Assembly (NCBI GenBank): GCA_944320465.1
Contig: CALUHO010000005.1
Location: 1 to 64,000 of the forward strand
Reading direction: 5' to 3'
DNA from: an uncultured Bacteroidales bacterium
Lineage (GTDB): Bacteria; Bacteroidota; Bacteroidia; Bacteroidales; P3
DNA: 64,000 nt
Under the pieces are notes generated by a model. That model saw only the letters and a program-made list of their open reading frames with translations, ran no database searches and was not told the origin of the DNA. Below are positions 44,416 through 53,274 of the stretch, piece by piece (the stretch's first letter is position 1; every line of letters starts with the position of its first letter). The position numbers were made by a program, and so were the translations under genes.

Positions 44416-45807
44416 TCAATATCCCAAAGTCTTCAACATAGACTTGTAGCTCTGTTCCTTGGCAAAGAGCTTAGTCGTGTATTCCCCGTCTTCGTCTCGA
44501 TCTATGATAATATGCTTGGGAGCAGGAATGAGGCAGTGCTGTATTCCTCCGTAACCAGCCAACGCCTCTTGATAGGCCCCGGTATGGAAGAAACCTATAT
44601 ACAAAGGTTCTCCTTCTTCAAATTTAGGCAAGAATATGGCATTGGAATGAGCTTCACTGTTGTAATAATCCTGGCTATCACAAGTCAGACCGCCCAAGAA
44701 GACCCTCTGGTATTCATGATCCCAATTATTGACGGCCATGAGGATATAGCGTTGGTTAATCCCCCATGTATCGGGCAAAGTAGTCATGAAAGAACTGTCT
44801 ATCATATACCATCTTTCCCTATCATTTTGCTGTTTCTGATTGACAATGGAATATAAAGCCGCCCCGCTTTCGCCTACCGTGAAAGACCCGAACTCGGTAA
44901 ATATGTCAGGATCGGGAACTCCATGCTGTCCGCAAATATTCTTTATCTGGGCAACGATTTCTTCTGCCATATATTCATAATCGTAGTCAAAATCCAAACG
45001 GTTCTTTATCGGAAAGCCCCCTCCAATGTTGATAGCCTGCAAGGAAGGGCAAATCTTCTTGAGTTCGCAATACAGGTTCACGTTCTTGGCCAGTTCATTC
45101 CAATAATAAGATGAGTCCTTGATGCCCGTATTGATGAAAAAATGAAGCATCTTCAAGCTGAATTTCTTGTTATTGGCAATCTTCTGCCTGTAAAAATCCA
45201 CAATCTCATCATAACGTATCCCCAAACGGGAAGTATAAAAGTCAAACTGCGGTTCCTCTTCCGACGCAATCCTGATCCCAACAAAGCACTCTTTTTCAAT
45301 ACATCTATCCAAATAATCAATTTCTTCCTTGTTGTCCAGGATAGGTGTCGTGCCAGAAAAGCCCTGCTTTACCAATTCAGCTATGTTCTCTATGTACTGA
45401 GGACGCTTGAAGCCATTACATATTATATAGTGTTCCTTATCGACCAGACCCTGTGCGGCCAACTCGAAAATCAAATTGATGTCAAAAGCCGATGAAGTCT
45501 CGATATGTACATCATTTTTCAGCACTTCTTCCAGCACAAACTCGAATTGGGAGCTTTTGGTGCAATAACAATAGTTATAATCCCCCTGGTAATCCACCTT
45601 TGCCATTGCAACATTAAACAAACGCTTCGCCCATTGTATCTGAGAAGAAATCTTTGGCAAATAGGTTATCTTTAGCGGAGTGCCATACTGCTTGATAATA
45701 TCCATCAAAGGCACATCATTGAAATACAATTCCCCGTCAACCACCTTAAATTCTTCCTGCGGAAACTCAAAAGTCTGCTCAATCAGGTCTGAATACTTGT
45801 TTTTCAT
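44416..45807 (-). CDS. speA: PLP-dependent arginine decarboxylase (fold III, short type)
   Basis: A 463-residue alanine-racemase-fold decarboxylase. The PLP Lys is Lys84 in YCYCTKSSQFEFV; the phosphate-binding GGGFPI is near 265; and GESGAALYSIVNQKQ marks the family Gly-rich C-terminal region. It lacks the long inserts of the E. coli 658-residue SpeA but matches the ~460-residue arginine decarboxylases of Bacteroidetes, which make agmatine for spermidine. Ornithine or diaminopimelate decarboxylase activity is the alternative. A minus-strand -7 box TACTTTTG is at 45885-45878. Confidence 0.85.
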   Translation of the reverse strand: MKNKYSDLIEQTFEFPQEEFKVVDGELYFNDVPLMDIIKQYGTPLKITYLPKISSQIQWAKRLFNVAMAKVDYQGDYNYCYCTKSSQFEFVLEEVLKNDVHIETSSAFDINLIFELAAQGLVDKEHYIICNGFKRPQYIENIAELVKQGFSGTTPILDNKEEIDYLDRCIEKECFVGIRIASEEEPQFDFYTSRLGIRYDEIVDFYRQKIANNKKFSLKMLHFFINTGIKDSSYYWNELAKNVNLYCELKKICPSLQAINIGGGFPIKNRLDFDYDYEYMAEEIVAQIKNICGQHGVPDPDIFTEFGSFTVGESGAALYSIVNQKQQNDRERWYMIDSSFMTTLPDTWGINQRYILMAVNNWDHEYQRVFLGGLTCDSQDYYNSEAHSNAIFLPKFEEGEPLYIGFFHTGAYQEALAGYGGIQHCLIPAPKHIIIDRDEDGEYTTKLFAKEQSYKSMLKTLGY

Positions 45808-45877
45808 TTTTCAATTCAAGTTAATCGGATTTGCGCTTTCCCTCCAATGTAACTCACTTGGATTTGGACAACGAGGA

Positions 45878-45935
45878 CAAAAGTAAGCAAACTATCGCAA
45901 TAAATCTTCTCTTTTGAAAGATTTTGCTATATTTG
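45878..45935. promoter_or_regulatory. Divergent -7 promoter elements for speA and sufS
   Basis: CAAAAGTA at 45878-45885 reads TACTTTTG on the minus strand (speA). TATATTTG at 45928-45935 is on the plus strand (sufS). The -33 boxes are not clear. The sufS leader would be about 185 bases. Confidence 0.55.
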
Positions 45936-46030
45936 CCGGCCTTTGCCGCCGATATGGGATGCAGCCCGGCATCACAATCCAGCTATTGCTTCTCGCCCGG
46001 CCCTCATTCATTGGACGGTTTTTTTTGACA

Positions 46031-46083
46031 GCGGTGTGCCATGACGAGCAATCTGCCTGCTTTCGCCCTTTCTGACATACCAC
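46031..46083 (+). repeat. Family A small copy A5 in the sufS leader
   Basis: GCGGTGTGCCATGACGAGC begins like the family A left arm and includes AGCAATCTGC; the right arm ends CTTTCTGACATACCACAC. The arms pair imperfectly. This copy lies in the 5' leader of sufS rather than at a gene end. Confidence 0.65.
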
Positions 46084-46124
46084 ACATACCACCTTGGTTA
46101 ACAGCAACCACAATTCCTCAAGAC

Positions 46125-47336
46125 ATGGACCTCCAAAAGATACGAAAAGACTTCCCCATCCTGAACCAAGCTGTCAACGGCTACCCCTTGATTTATCTGG
46201 ACAACGCAGCCACAACCCAGAAACCGAGATGCGTCATAGACAAGATAGCCGAGTTTTACAGCAACAGCAACAGCAATATACACCGGGGAGTACACCATTT
46301 GAGCCAGGAAGCCACATCCGCCTACGAAGAGGCCAGGTCCTATGTTGCCCGGTACATGGATGCGGGAAAAGACCGCACCATTGTTTTCACCAAAGGAACT
46401 ACCGAATCCATCAACTTGGTGGCCAGCAGCTTTTCAATCCTCTTATCCGCAAAGGACACAGTAGTAACCACCGTATCGGATCATCATTCATCCTTTGTCC
46501 CTTGGCAACAAGCCTGTTTGAAAACAGGAGCAAAGTTCAAAGTCGTGTCCTTATTGCCGGATGGAAGCCTTGATTTGGAACAATTACGCAACCTGCTCGC
46601 TGAATCCCCGAAAATCCTTATCCTTCCCCATGTGTCCAATGTCATCGGGAGAATCAACCCGGTAAAGGAAATCATAGCGGAAGCCCACCGGCACGGCACG
46701 GCAGTCCTTGTAGACGGAGCCCAAGCCATTGCCCATATTCCAGTCTCGACCTGCGACATCGATGCCGACTTTTACTGCTGGTCCGGACATAAGGCTTATG
46801 GCCCCACAGGCATCGGGGTCCTATGTGCCAAGACCTCTTGGCTCGAACAGCTGCCGCCTTATCAGTATGGTGGAGAAATGATTGAAGACGTGTCGATTCA
46901 AAAGACGACTTTCGGACCTCTCCCCTTCAAATTCGAAGCAGGTACTCCTCCCTTTGCGGAGGCGATAGCCTTGCAAAACGCGCTTTCTTATATTGAAAGC
47001 ATAGGTTTCGCGCAAATCAGGCAACACGAGGAGGCCTTGTCTGCCTACGCGTTCAATCGCCTCAAAGAAATTGCAGGCTTGGAAATATACGGTTCCGACA
47101 AAGACCGGGCCGGAGTCATATCATTCAACATCAGAGGGGCTTATCATTACGATGTAGGAGTCATACTCGACCAGATGGGCATCGCCGTCCGGACGGGCCA
47201 TCATTGCGCCCAGCCATTAATGACATTCCTTGGCATTCCAGGCACGGTTCGATGCAGCTTTGCCATATACAACACGCTGGAAGAGATAGACAAGATGGCT
47301 GAAGCCGTGCAAAAAGCCGCTCAGATGCTATCTTGA
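46125..47336 (+). CDS. sufS: Cysteine desulfurase SufS
   Basis: A 403-residue class V aminotransferase-fold enzyme that mobilises sulfur from cysteine for Fe-S clusters. The PLP Lys is Lys223 (CWSGHKAYGPTG) and the persulfide-bearing Cys is Cys361 (VRTGHHCAQPLM). The short RTGHHCAQP loop is that of SufS (group II) and not IscS. ATG at 46125 is preferred because the longer frame from 46041 runs through repeat A5. No sufB, sufC, sufD or sufE lies next to it, which is unusual for this gene. Confidence 0.94.
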   Translation: MDLQKIRKDFPILNQAVNGYPLIYLDNAATTQKPRCVIDKIAEFYSNSNSNIHRGVHHLSQEATSAYEEARSYVARYMDAGKDRTIVFTKGTTESINLVASSFSILLSAKDTVVTTVSDHHSSFVPWQQACLKTGAKFKVVSLLPDGSLDLEQLRNLLAESPKILILPHVSNVIGRINPVKEIIAEAHRHGTAVLVDGAQAIAHIPVSTCDIDADFYCWSGHKAYGPTGIGVLCAKTSWLEQLPPYQYGGEMIEDVSIQKTTFGPLPFKFEAGTPPFAEAIALQNALSYIESIGFAQIRQHEEALSAYAFNRLKEIAGLEIYGSDKDRAGVISFNIRGAYHYDVGVILDQMGIAVRTGHHCAQPLMTFLGIPGTVRCSFAIYNTLEEIDKMAEAVQKAAQMLS

Positions 47337-47414
47337 GCCGATTCGTTTCCAACCTTGCCCGAAAAGCCAGGCAAAAACTTATACGGAAAAACAACATAAA
47401 CATATTTCATCAAA

Positions 47415-49607
47415 ATGAATGCATTAAAGAAATTCTCCTTCTTGTGCTTGAGTAGCTTGCTGTCCTTCAGCATAGTTCAGGCCCAACAGTACAGAGACAA
47501 TGCTGTCTATGTCAAGATGAAAGAAAGCACGAAAGTCAGCGCGAAAAGCTTCGGCCGCGATGTCGTCCCTCTCTCATCTTTAGGCCTCAAAATTTCACAG
47601 ACCAAGAACAATCGCTTTGGCTTGCACCAGGAAGCATATTCCTTGAGCCTGTTCGACAACCCGATTTTGGACAAGACATTCCAAATCCAATTTGACAGTA
47701 CATCCCAAATAGACAAGATTATCCGTATTTTGGAAAAGGACCCCAATGTGGAGTATGTGGAACGGATTCCCATTTTCAAGCTATACGGCATATATCCTGG
47801 CAAGGCCGCTACGGATACCGCGCCCGATGACCCGTTCTACCAGCCTATCGGGAACGTCAATCCTCAATGGTATCTGGATATGGTCAACGCTCCAGGTGCC
47901 TGGGCCTTGCAGACGGGAGATTCCAATATCATTGCCGCCATTGTAGACGGAGCCGTCTGGGGCGACCATCCCGAACTCCAGATTCCAACAGACCTCCAGT
48001 ACAATGCCGGAACCGGTGCAGAAGGGAATTCAGCACCTCCATCCAATGTGACACAGGACGAAGAATGCTCAACCCTGTATTCCGACGATCCGAATGCAAG
48101 CCCTTGCCCATCCTATTCATGGTCGCACGGCACGCATTGCGCCGGCGTTGTTGGAGCCACCAACAACAATGGCCAAGGCATTGCCTCTTTAGCTTCCGGG
48201 GTCACCCTGATGGGGGTCGCAGCCCATTTACCCCAATATCCTGATGCCGTGTACAACGGAGATGGAGGCATTCGCTGGGCGGCCAATAACGGAGCCCGCG
48301 TCATCAACTGCTCATGGGGAGGTGGCAGCTTGAGCACCAGCCAAGAAACGCTTTTGACCACCTGTTACGAAAACGGTATCGTCGTAGTGGCTGCCGCTGG
48401 CAACGACAATACCGACGAGCCTTCGGCTCCAGCCAGTTCCCCGCATGTCATATCAGTAGGCTCGGTAGATGAAACGGGACGGAAATCCTCGTTCTCCAAT
48501 TACGGTCCTTGGGTGTCGATCACTGCCCCCGGCGGTTTTTCCCACAGCTACCTGGGGATCCTCAGCACCACTTTCTGCCTGCCTCAGTACCTGCGTCTGT
48601 ACAATGAAGATATCTACAACAATGGAGGTTTTGAAGGACAGTATTACGACATAATGACCGGTACCTCCATGGCATCCCCCTTGGTGGCCAGTTTGTGCGC
48701 CTTGATGTTGTCCCGTGACCCGGATCTCACTCCTGGGGAGATCAAGGATATTCTCCAGAATACATCCACTTACTCCACCTCCAACAGGAATTATTTCATG
48801 CCTCTGGCAGGCACCATCAATGCCGAAGCGGCCATCAAAGCCGTGGATGAAGCCCGTTATGATGCTCCTGTCTCAAACCTGAGCTTTGTCCGCCAACATC
48901 TTGATACCGTGTGGATTGAATGGGATGCCCCGACCGGCTATGAACATGAAATCCTCAGCTACAATGTCTTCCGAAACGGAACCTTACTTGACTCCATGGT
49001 AAGCGCGTCCGCTACTTCTTACATGGACACCTTGGTTGAAGGAGGCAGGACTTCCTATATGGTTTCCGTCAACTACAGCGATGGATACAAATCCTACCGC
49101 CAAGAAATCGTGGAAGAAATAAAGGCGACATACGAAATCCGTACCGTAATCGTGCCACGGAACAGCGAGGCCGGCATTGTTACAGGTGGAGGAATGTATG
49201 AAGACAGATCCCGTTGCCTCTTGGAGGCTACCGCAAACCCTGGTTATGAATTTGAACGTTGGTACACGCAAGGGGAAACCGTATCGACAAGACCCTATTA
49301 CAATTTCATTGTACGAGGAGACCAAGTGGTGAATGCCATTTTCAAGGAAGTTTCCAGCAATGAAGACCAGCTTGCCTCATCCATGAGCCTCAACCCGAAT
49401 CCTGTCCAAGACATCCTTTCGTTGACAAGCCCGACACCTATCGACGCTCTTGTCATTTACGATCTCCAAGGCCGCAAAATCAAAGAATTGGATGGCAACC
49501 GGCAAACGGAGATAAGAGTGGATGTCAGCTTCTTGCCGCAAGGCAACTATATCTTGGACATCATTACTCCGCAAGGCAAAATTCAAAAGAAATTCATCAA
49601 ATTGTAA
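47415..49607 (+). CDS. Secreted subtilisin-like (S8) protease with T9SS C-terminal signal
   Basis: A 730-residue serine protease. Signal peptide (1-23), a propeptide-like region (about 25-125), and a catalytic domain with Asp178 (AAIVDGAVWGDHPEL), His238 (SHGTHCAGVVGA) and Ser near 417 (GTSMASPLVASL). Asp178 is in a V-D-G context instead of the usual D-[ST]-G. A fibronectin-like domain (about 485-570), a short repeat domain (about 575-635) and a type A T9SS sorting domain (LNPNPVQDILSL ... YDLQGRKIKEL ... FIKL) complete it. Export across the outer membrane is expected. It follows sufS by 78 bases. Confidence 0.94.
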   Translation: MNALKKFSFLCLSSLLSFSIVQAQQYRDNAVYVKMKESTKVSAKSFGRDVVPLSSLGLKISQTKNNRFGLHQEAYSLSLFDNPILDKTFQIQFDSTSQIDKIIRILEKDPNVEYVERIPIFKLYGIYPGKAATDTAPDDPFYQPIGNVNPQWYLDMVNAPGAWALQTGDSNIIAAIVDGAVWGDHPELQIPTDLQYNAGTGAEGNSAPPSNVTQDEECSTLYSDDPNASPCPSYSWSHGTHCAGVVGATNNNGQGIASLASGVTLMGVAAHLPQYPDAVYNGDGGIRWAANNGARVINCSWGGGSLSTSQETLLTTCYENGIVVVAAAGNDNTDEPSAPASSPHVISVGSVDETGRKSSFSNYGPWVSITAPGGFSHSYLGILSTTFCLPQYLRLYNEDIYNNGGFEGQYYDIMTGTSMASPLVASLCALMLSRDPDLTPGEIKDILQNTSTYSTSNRNYFMPLAGTINAEAAIKAVDEARYDAPVSNLSFVRQHLDTVWIEWDAPTGYEHEILSYNVFRNGTLLDSMVSASATSYMDTLVEGGRTSYMVSVNYSDGYKSYRQEIVEEIKATYEIRTVIVPRNSEAGIVTGGGMYEDRSRCLLEATANPGYEFERWYTQGETVSTRPYYNFIVRGDQVVNAIFKEVSSNEDQLASSMSLNPNPVQDILSLTSPTPIDALVIYDLQGRKIKELDGNRQTEIRVDVSFLPQGNYILDIITPQGKIQKKFIKL

Positions 49608-49629
49608 TACCAGCCGGGAAAATGATGCG

Positions 49630-49656
49630 AACCCCGAAAGCCGGACAGACTTTCGG
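49630..49656 (+). terminator. Terminator of the S8 protease gene
   Basis: AACCCCGAAAG and CTTTCGGGGTT form a near-perfect 11-bp stem around a 9-base loop, followed by TTTCC. It serves as a bidirectional hairpin at the convergent junction with the exonuclease gene; 49657-49755 has no other feature. Confidence 0.8.
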
Positions 49657-49755
49657 GGTTTTCCATATGCAGAATCTACTTAATGGTCAGGGACTCCATA
49701 AATCAGGCCGGGGCAATTCTCCTACGCGCGGATTTTACAACCTCAACCTTTCTAA

Positions 49756-50580
49756 TCAAAACAGGGTCGCAAACTTGGTCCGCAAACGTATATCGGTCAG
49801 AACCTGCTTGGTGTAAAGAGGAAAATCCGAACGTTGCACCCAATCGTAATAAGACGGCTCCTTGGCAAAGACATCAGAGACCTTCATTCCCTTGTGCTTG
49901 CCGAAACCGAACACTTCGTTGCCTTTCTCATCATAAAGGACAAATCCAGCCAAATCGGCCGTCTTGTGCACACAGGAAAAGTCGGCCAAGGCATCCACAT
50001 TGTTCTCCACAGGAAAAAGAGTATTCCCTTCCTTGTCCTGATAAGGTTTCCCTTGGTATCGCTGCACTTGGGCTTTCAAAATCTCAAAAGTGGCCCGCGT
50101 GTCGTTGATAGCCGCATGGGCACCTTCCATATCCTTGCCTAAATAGAATTTCACCGCCGCCGCCAAGTTCCGAGGTTCCATTTTATGAAAAATGTTCTGG
50201 ACATCGACCAGCCGCCTCCCTTTCATCTCGAATTTCTGGCCTGCCCGCAAAAATTCTTCCACCAGCATCGGCACATCGAACTTATTGGAATTGAAACCAG
50301 CCAAATCGCTGTTCCCGATAAATTGCATCACTACCGGTGCGTACTCCTTGAAAGTCGGTTCGCCCGCCACATCTTCATCATGTATATGATGAACAGCTGT
50401 CGATTCAGGAGGAATTGGCATCTGCGGATTCAAACGATGGCTAAGTTCCTCAGTATGTCCATCGGGAAACACTTTTATAATAGCTATTTCTATAATCCGA
50501 TCCGAACCCAGCTTAAGGCCGGTAGTTTCCAAATCAAACACGCACAAAGGCTTGGTCAGTTGTAATTTGAATTCTTCCAT
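49756..50580 (-). CDS. DEDDh 3'-5' exonuclease (DnaQ-like)
   Basis: A 274-residue exonuclease. The DEDDh motifs are: VFDLETTGL (Asp16/Glu18), the SDLAGFNSNKFDVPML segment (second Asp), and HAAINDTRATFEIL (His and last Asp). Residues about 190-265 form an extra domain with FGFGKHKGMKVSDVFAKEP, a DUF3820-like module. It is a stand-alone protein, not the PolC-fused form, so it may be the epsilon subunit or a repair nuclease. It lies upstream of dus... the dus gene ends 23 bases before this gene's start, so they may share one mRNA with dus first. Confidence 0.9.
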   Translation of the reverse strand: MEEFKLQLTKPLCVFDLETTGLKLGSDRIIEIAIIKVFPDGHTEELSHRLNPQMPIPPESTAVHHIHDEDVAGEPTFKEYAPVVMQFIGNSDLAGFNSNKFDVPMLVEEFLRAGQKFEMKGRRLVDVQNIFHKMEPRNLAAAVKFYLGKDMEGAHAAINDTRATFEILKAQVQRYQGKPYQDKEGNTLFPVENNVDALADFSCVHKTADLAGFVLYDEKGNEVFGFGKHKGMKVSDVFAKEPSYYDWVQRSDFPLYTKQVLTDIRLRTKFATLF

Positions 50581-50603
50581 TTTATTATGATAACCGGGAT
50601 TTC

Positions 50604-51563
50604 CTACGCCAGGAATCCATGCTCAATCTTGTCTTCGAACAAGGAATCCAAAACTTGTACATACTCCTTGACGGAATCAAGCGACTTGATCCGTCCAAAA
50701 GCTCCTGTAGGAACAAAATCCCCTGAAAATTTACTCCAAAACATCTTTTGTCGTTGCAAAACTGCCTTTTCCGGCAAACCGGAACGCCAATAATGCCTCA
50801 AAAGAGCCTCCACGAAGAGTTTAAACAAAAACCTTTCTTCCGTGGAGACGAAAACATATCCGGACAAACGGCAGGGCAAGAAAGGGTCTGCTATCATGCC
50901 CCGTCCTATCATGATTTCCCGGACAGACGGAAACCGAGCGCAGAAAGCATCGGCTTTGGCCACGCTGTCTATGTCCCCGCTATATACGCAAACATGTTCC
51001 ATCAAAGGGAGTATGCGATCCAACATATCCCAATCGGCCATCCCTTTGTAAAGCTGTAACCCTATGCGCGGATGCACTGCAACATACTGCAAAGGATAGG
51101 CATTCAATACCTCCATTACCGGAAATATCTCTTGCGCCGAGAAATAGCCGGTACGAACCTTGACAGACAGAGCCAATGGCGAGGATGGCAATACCTTATC
51201 CAAGAAATCGGCAATCTTTCCGGGATAGGGCAAAAGGCCGCTTCCTCTTTGCTTGCGAGCAACCTGCCGCACCGGACAGCCCAGATTCCAGTTGACCGAT
51301 ACATACCCCATATCGTGCAACGCTTCGGCCATAGGCAGGAACCATTCCGCTTCATTGCCCAAGATTTGGGGTTCCACCTCCATCCGGTTATTCTCCGGCC
51401 ACAAATCCCTCAGATGCGAACGCCGAACCTTACTACCTGGCACCAAAGTCACAAAAGGAGCCACAGACCGATGCATCTTGGCATAAGGTCCGAATACTTC
51501 CATCCAAGCATTCCGATACGGAAAATCCGTCACCCCGTCCATCGGTGCCAAAATCCATTCCAT
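50604..51563 (-). CDS. dus: tRNA-dihydrouridine synthase
   Basis: A 319-residue FMN enzyme that reduces uridine to dihydrouridine in the tRNA D-loop. MEWILAPMDGVTDFPYRNAW is the family start; the catalytic Cys is in WNLGCPVRQVARKQRGSGLL; FMN-binding parts VKVRTGYF and MIGRGMIADPFL follow. It is shorter than or equal to the usual 320-330 residues. The open frame continues to 51767 into the repeat array, but the promoter found in repeat C2 (51586-51617) places the start of transcription near 51579, so ATG 51563 is the start. Confidence 0.94.
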   Translation of the reverse strand: MEWILAPMDGVTDFPYRNAWMEVFGPYAKMHRSVAPFVTLVPGSKVRRSHLRDLWPENNRMEVEPQILGNEAEWFLPMAEALHDMGYVSVNWNLGCPVRQVARKQRGSGLLPYPGKIADFLDKVLPSSPLALSVKVRTGYFSAQEIFPVMEVLNAYPLQYVAVHPRIGLQLYKGMADWDMLDRILPLMEHVCVYSGDIDSVAKADAFCARFPSVREIMIGRGMIADPFLPCRLSGYVFVSTEERFLFKLFVEALLRHYWRSGLPEKAVLQRQKMFWSKFSGDFVPTGAFGRIKSLDSVKEYVQVLDSLFEDKIEHGFLA

Positions 51564-51585
51564 CTGTTTTCCACCAACCATAGTA

Positions 51586-51617
51586 CAAAGATAGCGAAAG
51601 TCGAGAGCAGAAGCAAA
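51586..51617 (-). promoter_or_regulatory. Consensus promoter of dus inside repeat C2
   Basis: On the minus strand TTTG (51617-51614), a 20-base spacer, then TATCTTTG (51593-51586). It is a perfect match to the Bacteroidetes consensus and lies inside a family C element related to C1. Confidence 0.85.
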
Positions 51618-52090
51618 GCTTGCTTTGATTATGCCGAGACCAAGCAAAGCCCCGTTTGAGCCGAATACCGTCTCGAACTTGTTCGAGGACGGTTGAGGCG
51701 TAGGGGCTTCGGCGACAGCCAATCTTCGGCGGCAGCCAACGATAGCGAAAGTCGAGAGCAGAGCCAAGCCGCTCCCTTGCTTGAGCTATGCCGAGACCAA
51801 GCAAAGCCCCGTTTGAGCCGAATACCGTCTCGAACTTGTTCGAGGACGGTTGAGGCGTAGGGGCTTCGGCGACAGCCAATCTTCGGCGGCAGCCAACGAT
51901 AGCGAAAGTCGAGAGCAGAGCCAAGCCGCTCCCTTGCTTGAGCTATGCCGAGACCAAGCAAAGCCCCGTTTGAGCCGAATACCGTCTCGAACTTGTTCGA
52001 GGACGGTTGAGGCGTAGGGGCTTCGGCGACAGCCAATCTTCGGCGGCAGCCAACGATAGCGAAAGTCGAGAGCAGAAGCAAAGCCGCTCC
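51586..52090 (-). repeat. Family C tandem array upstream of dus
   Basis: Repeat C2 starts at 51586 and is followed by repeated units whose ATAGCGAAAGTCGAGAGCAG start sites are at 51591, 51742, 51899 and 52056 (spacings 151, 157 and 157). The two central 157-bp units are identical. Each unit contains the inverted repeat ACCGTCTCGAAC/GTTCGAGGACGGT and the family C core. The -7 box in the later units is mutated (TATCGTTG). Long open frames across the array are artefacts of the repetition. Confidence 0.92.
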
Positions 52091-52182
52091 TCACATCAGC
52101 AATCCAATCGCAAATGTAGATATTTTCTTACTTTTACAGGCCGATTCAACCAACCGCCATAACCCACTCAAAATCCACAATA

Positions 52183-53226
52183 ATGTCCCAAAAAGAAATC
52201 CTCTTAGGAAAAAACCTTGCCCAAATAGAATCCCTCTGTCAAGAACTTGGATTCCCCAAATACACAGCCAAACAAATCACTTCATGGTTATATGCCAAAC
52301 GAGTGCCAACTATCGAGGCCATGAGCAACCTTTCGCAAAAGAACAGGGAAATCCTTTCAGAAACAGCAGAAATTGGCAATTGCTCCCCCATCCAAGCCCA
52401 AATATCCCAAGATGGAACGCGGAAATACCTCTTTCCCACCCCTATCCCCTCAGATAGCTGCAATGCTTCCAAGCCTCACTTCATCGAATCCGTCTACATT
52501 CCGGAAAGCACCCGGGCCACCCTCTGTGTCTCTTCCCAATCGGGCTGCCGGATGAACTGCGCATTCTGCGCCACCGGCAACCAAGGTTTCAACCACCATT
52601 TGCAACCCCATGAAATCTTGAACCAATTCTACAGCCTGCCCGAAGCAGAAAAGCTGAGCAATATCGTCTTAATGGGCATGGGCGAACCCTTGGACAACAC
52701 TGAAAACGTACTGAAAGCATTGGAAGTCATGACAGCCCCTTGGGGTTTGGCTTGGAGCCCGACCCGGATCACCCTTTCGACCGTCGGCATCCTTCCCGGC
52801 CTGAAACGCTTCCTTGAAGAATCTTCCTGCCACCTGGCAATCAGCCTGCACTCCCCCTTTTCCCAAGAACGAGCCAGCCTGATGCCAGCTGAAAAAGCCT
52901 ATCCGATAGAACAAACCATCGCGTTGCTACGGCTGTACCCCTGGCATCACCAACGCCGCCTTTCTTTTGAATATATCCTGATGAAAGATCTGAATGACAG
53001 TCCCTCCCATGCATTAGCCACAGCCCGTTTGCTGCAAGGCATAGAGTGCCGCGTCAACCTGATTAAATACCACGAAGTTCCCGGAAAGCCCTTCAAAAAA
53101 ACGTCCCAAGAGCGCATGGACACTTTCCAGCAGATACTGCTAAAGCATAACATACGCTGCACCCAACGCAAATCGAGAGGCGAAGACATCAAAGCCGCCT
53201 GCGGCCTACTAGCCAAAACACGCTGA
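52183..53226 (+). CDS. rlmN: 23S rRNA (adenine-2503-C2)-methyltransferase
   Basis: A 347-residue radical SAM methyltransferase acting on A2503 of 23S rRNA (and, in many bacteria, A37 of tRNAs). The 4Fe-4S motif is C122-x3-C126-x2-C129 (CRMNCAFCATG); the SAM-binding part is MGMGEPLDN near 165; and the catalytic second Cys is in the C-terminal AACGLLA. The N-terminal domain (1-100) is the RlmN accessory domain. The start is preceded by a weak -7-like TACTTTTA near 52128. Genes on the other side (53275) are convergent with no hairpin between. Confidence 0.96.
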   Translation: MSQKEILLGKNLAQIESLCQELGFPKYTAKQITSWLYAKRVPTIEAMSNLSQKNREILSETAEIGNCSPIQAQISQDGTRKYLFPTPIPSDSCNASKPHFIESVYIPESTRATLCVSSQSGCRMNCAFCATGNQGFNHHLQPHEILNQFYSLPEAEKLSNIVLMGMGEPLDNTENVLKALEVMTAPWGLAWSPTRITLSTVGILPGLKRFLEESSCHLAISLHSPFSQERASLMPAEKAYPIEQTIALLRLYPWHHQRRLSFEYILMKDLNDSPSHALATARLLQGIECRVNLIKYHEVPGKPFKKTSQERMDTFQQILLKHNIRCTQRKSRGEDIKAACGLLAKTR

Positions 53227-53274
53227 GATTTCTCTAAAGAAAAAGAAATGAAGCTTCGATCCCCGCTATCCGGC

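Noticed and set aside
51586-52090. CRISPR array
   Set aside because: Units of ~157 bp abut directly, with no short repeats and unique spacers and no cas genes.
51433-52094. Several overlapping 100-163 codon minus-strand frames
   Set aside because: They repeat the same peptide because of the 157-bp tandem units and have no independent support.
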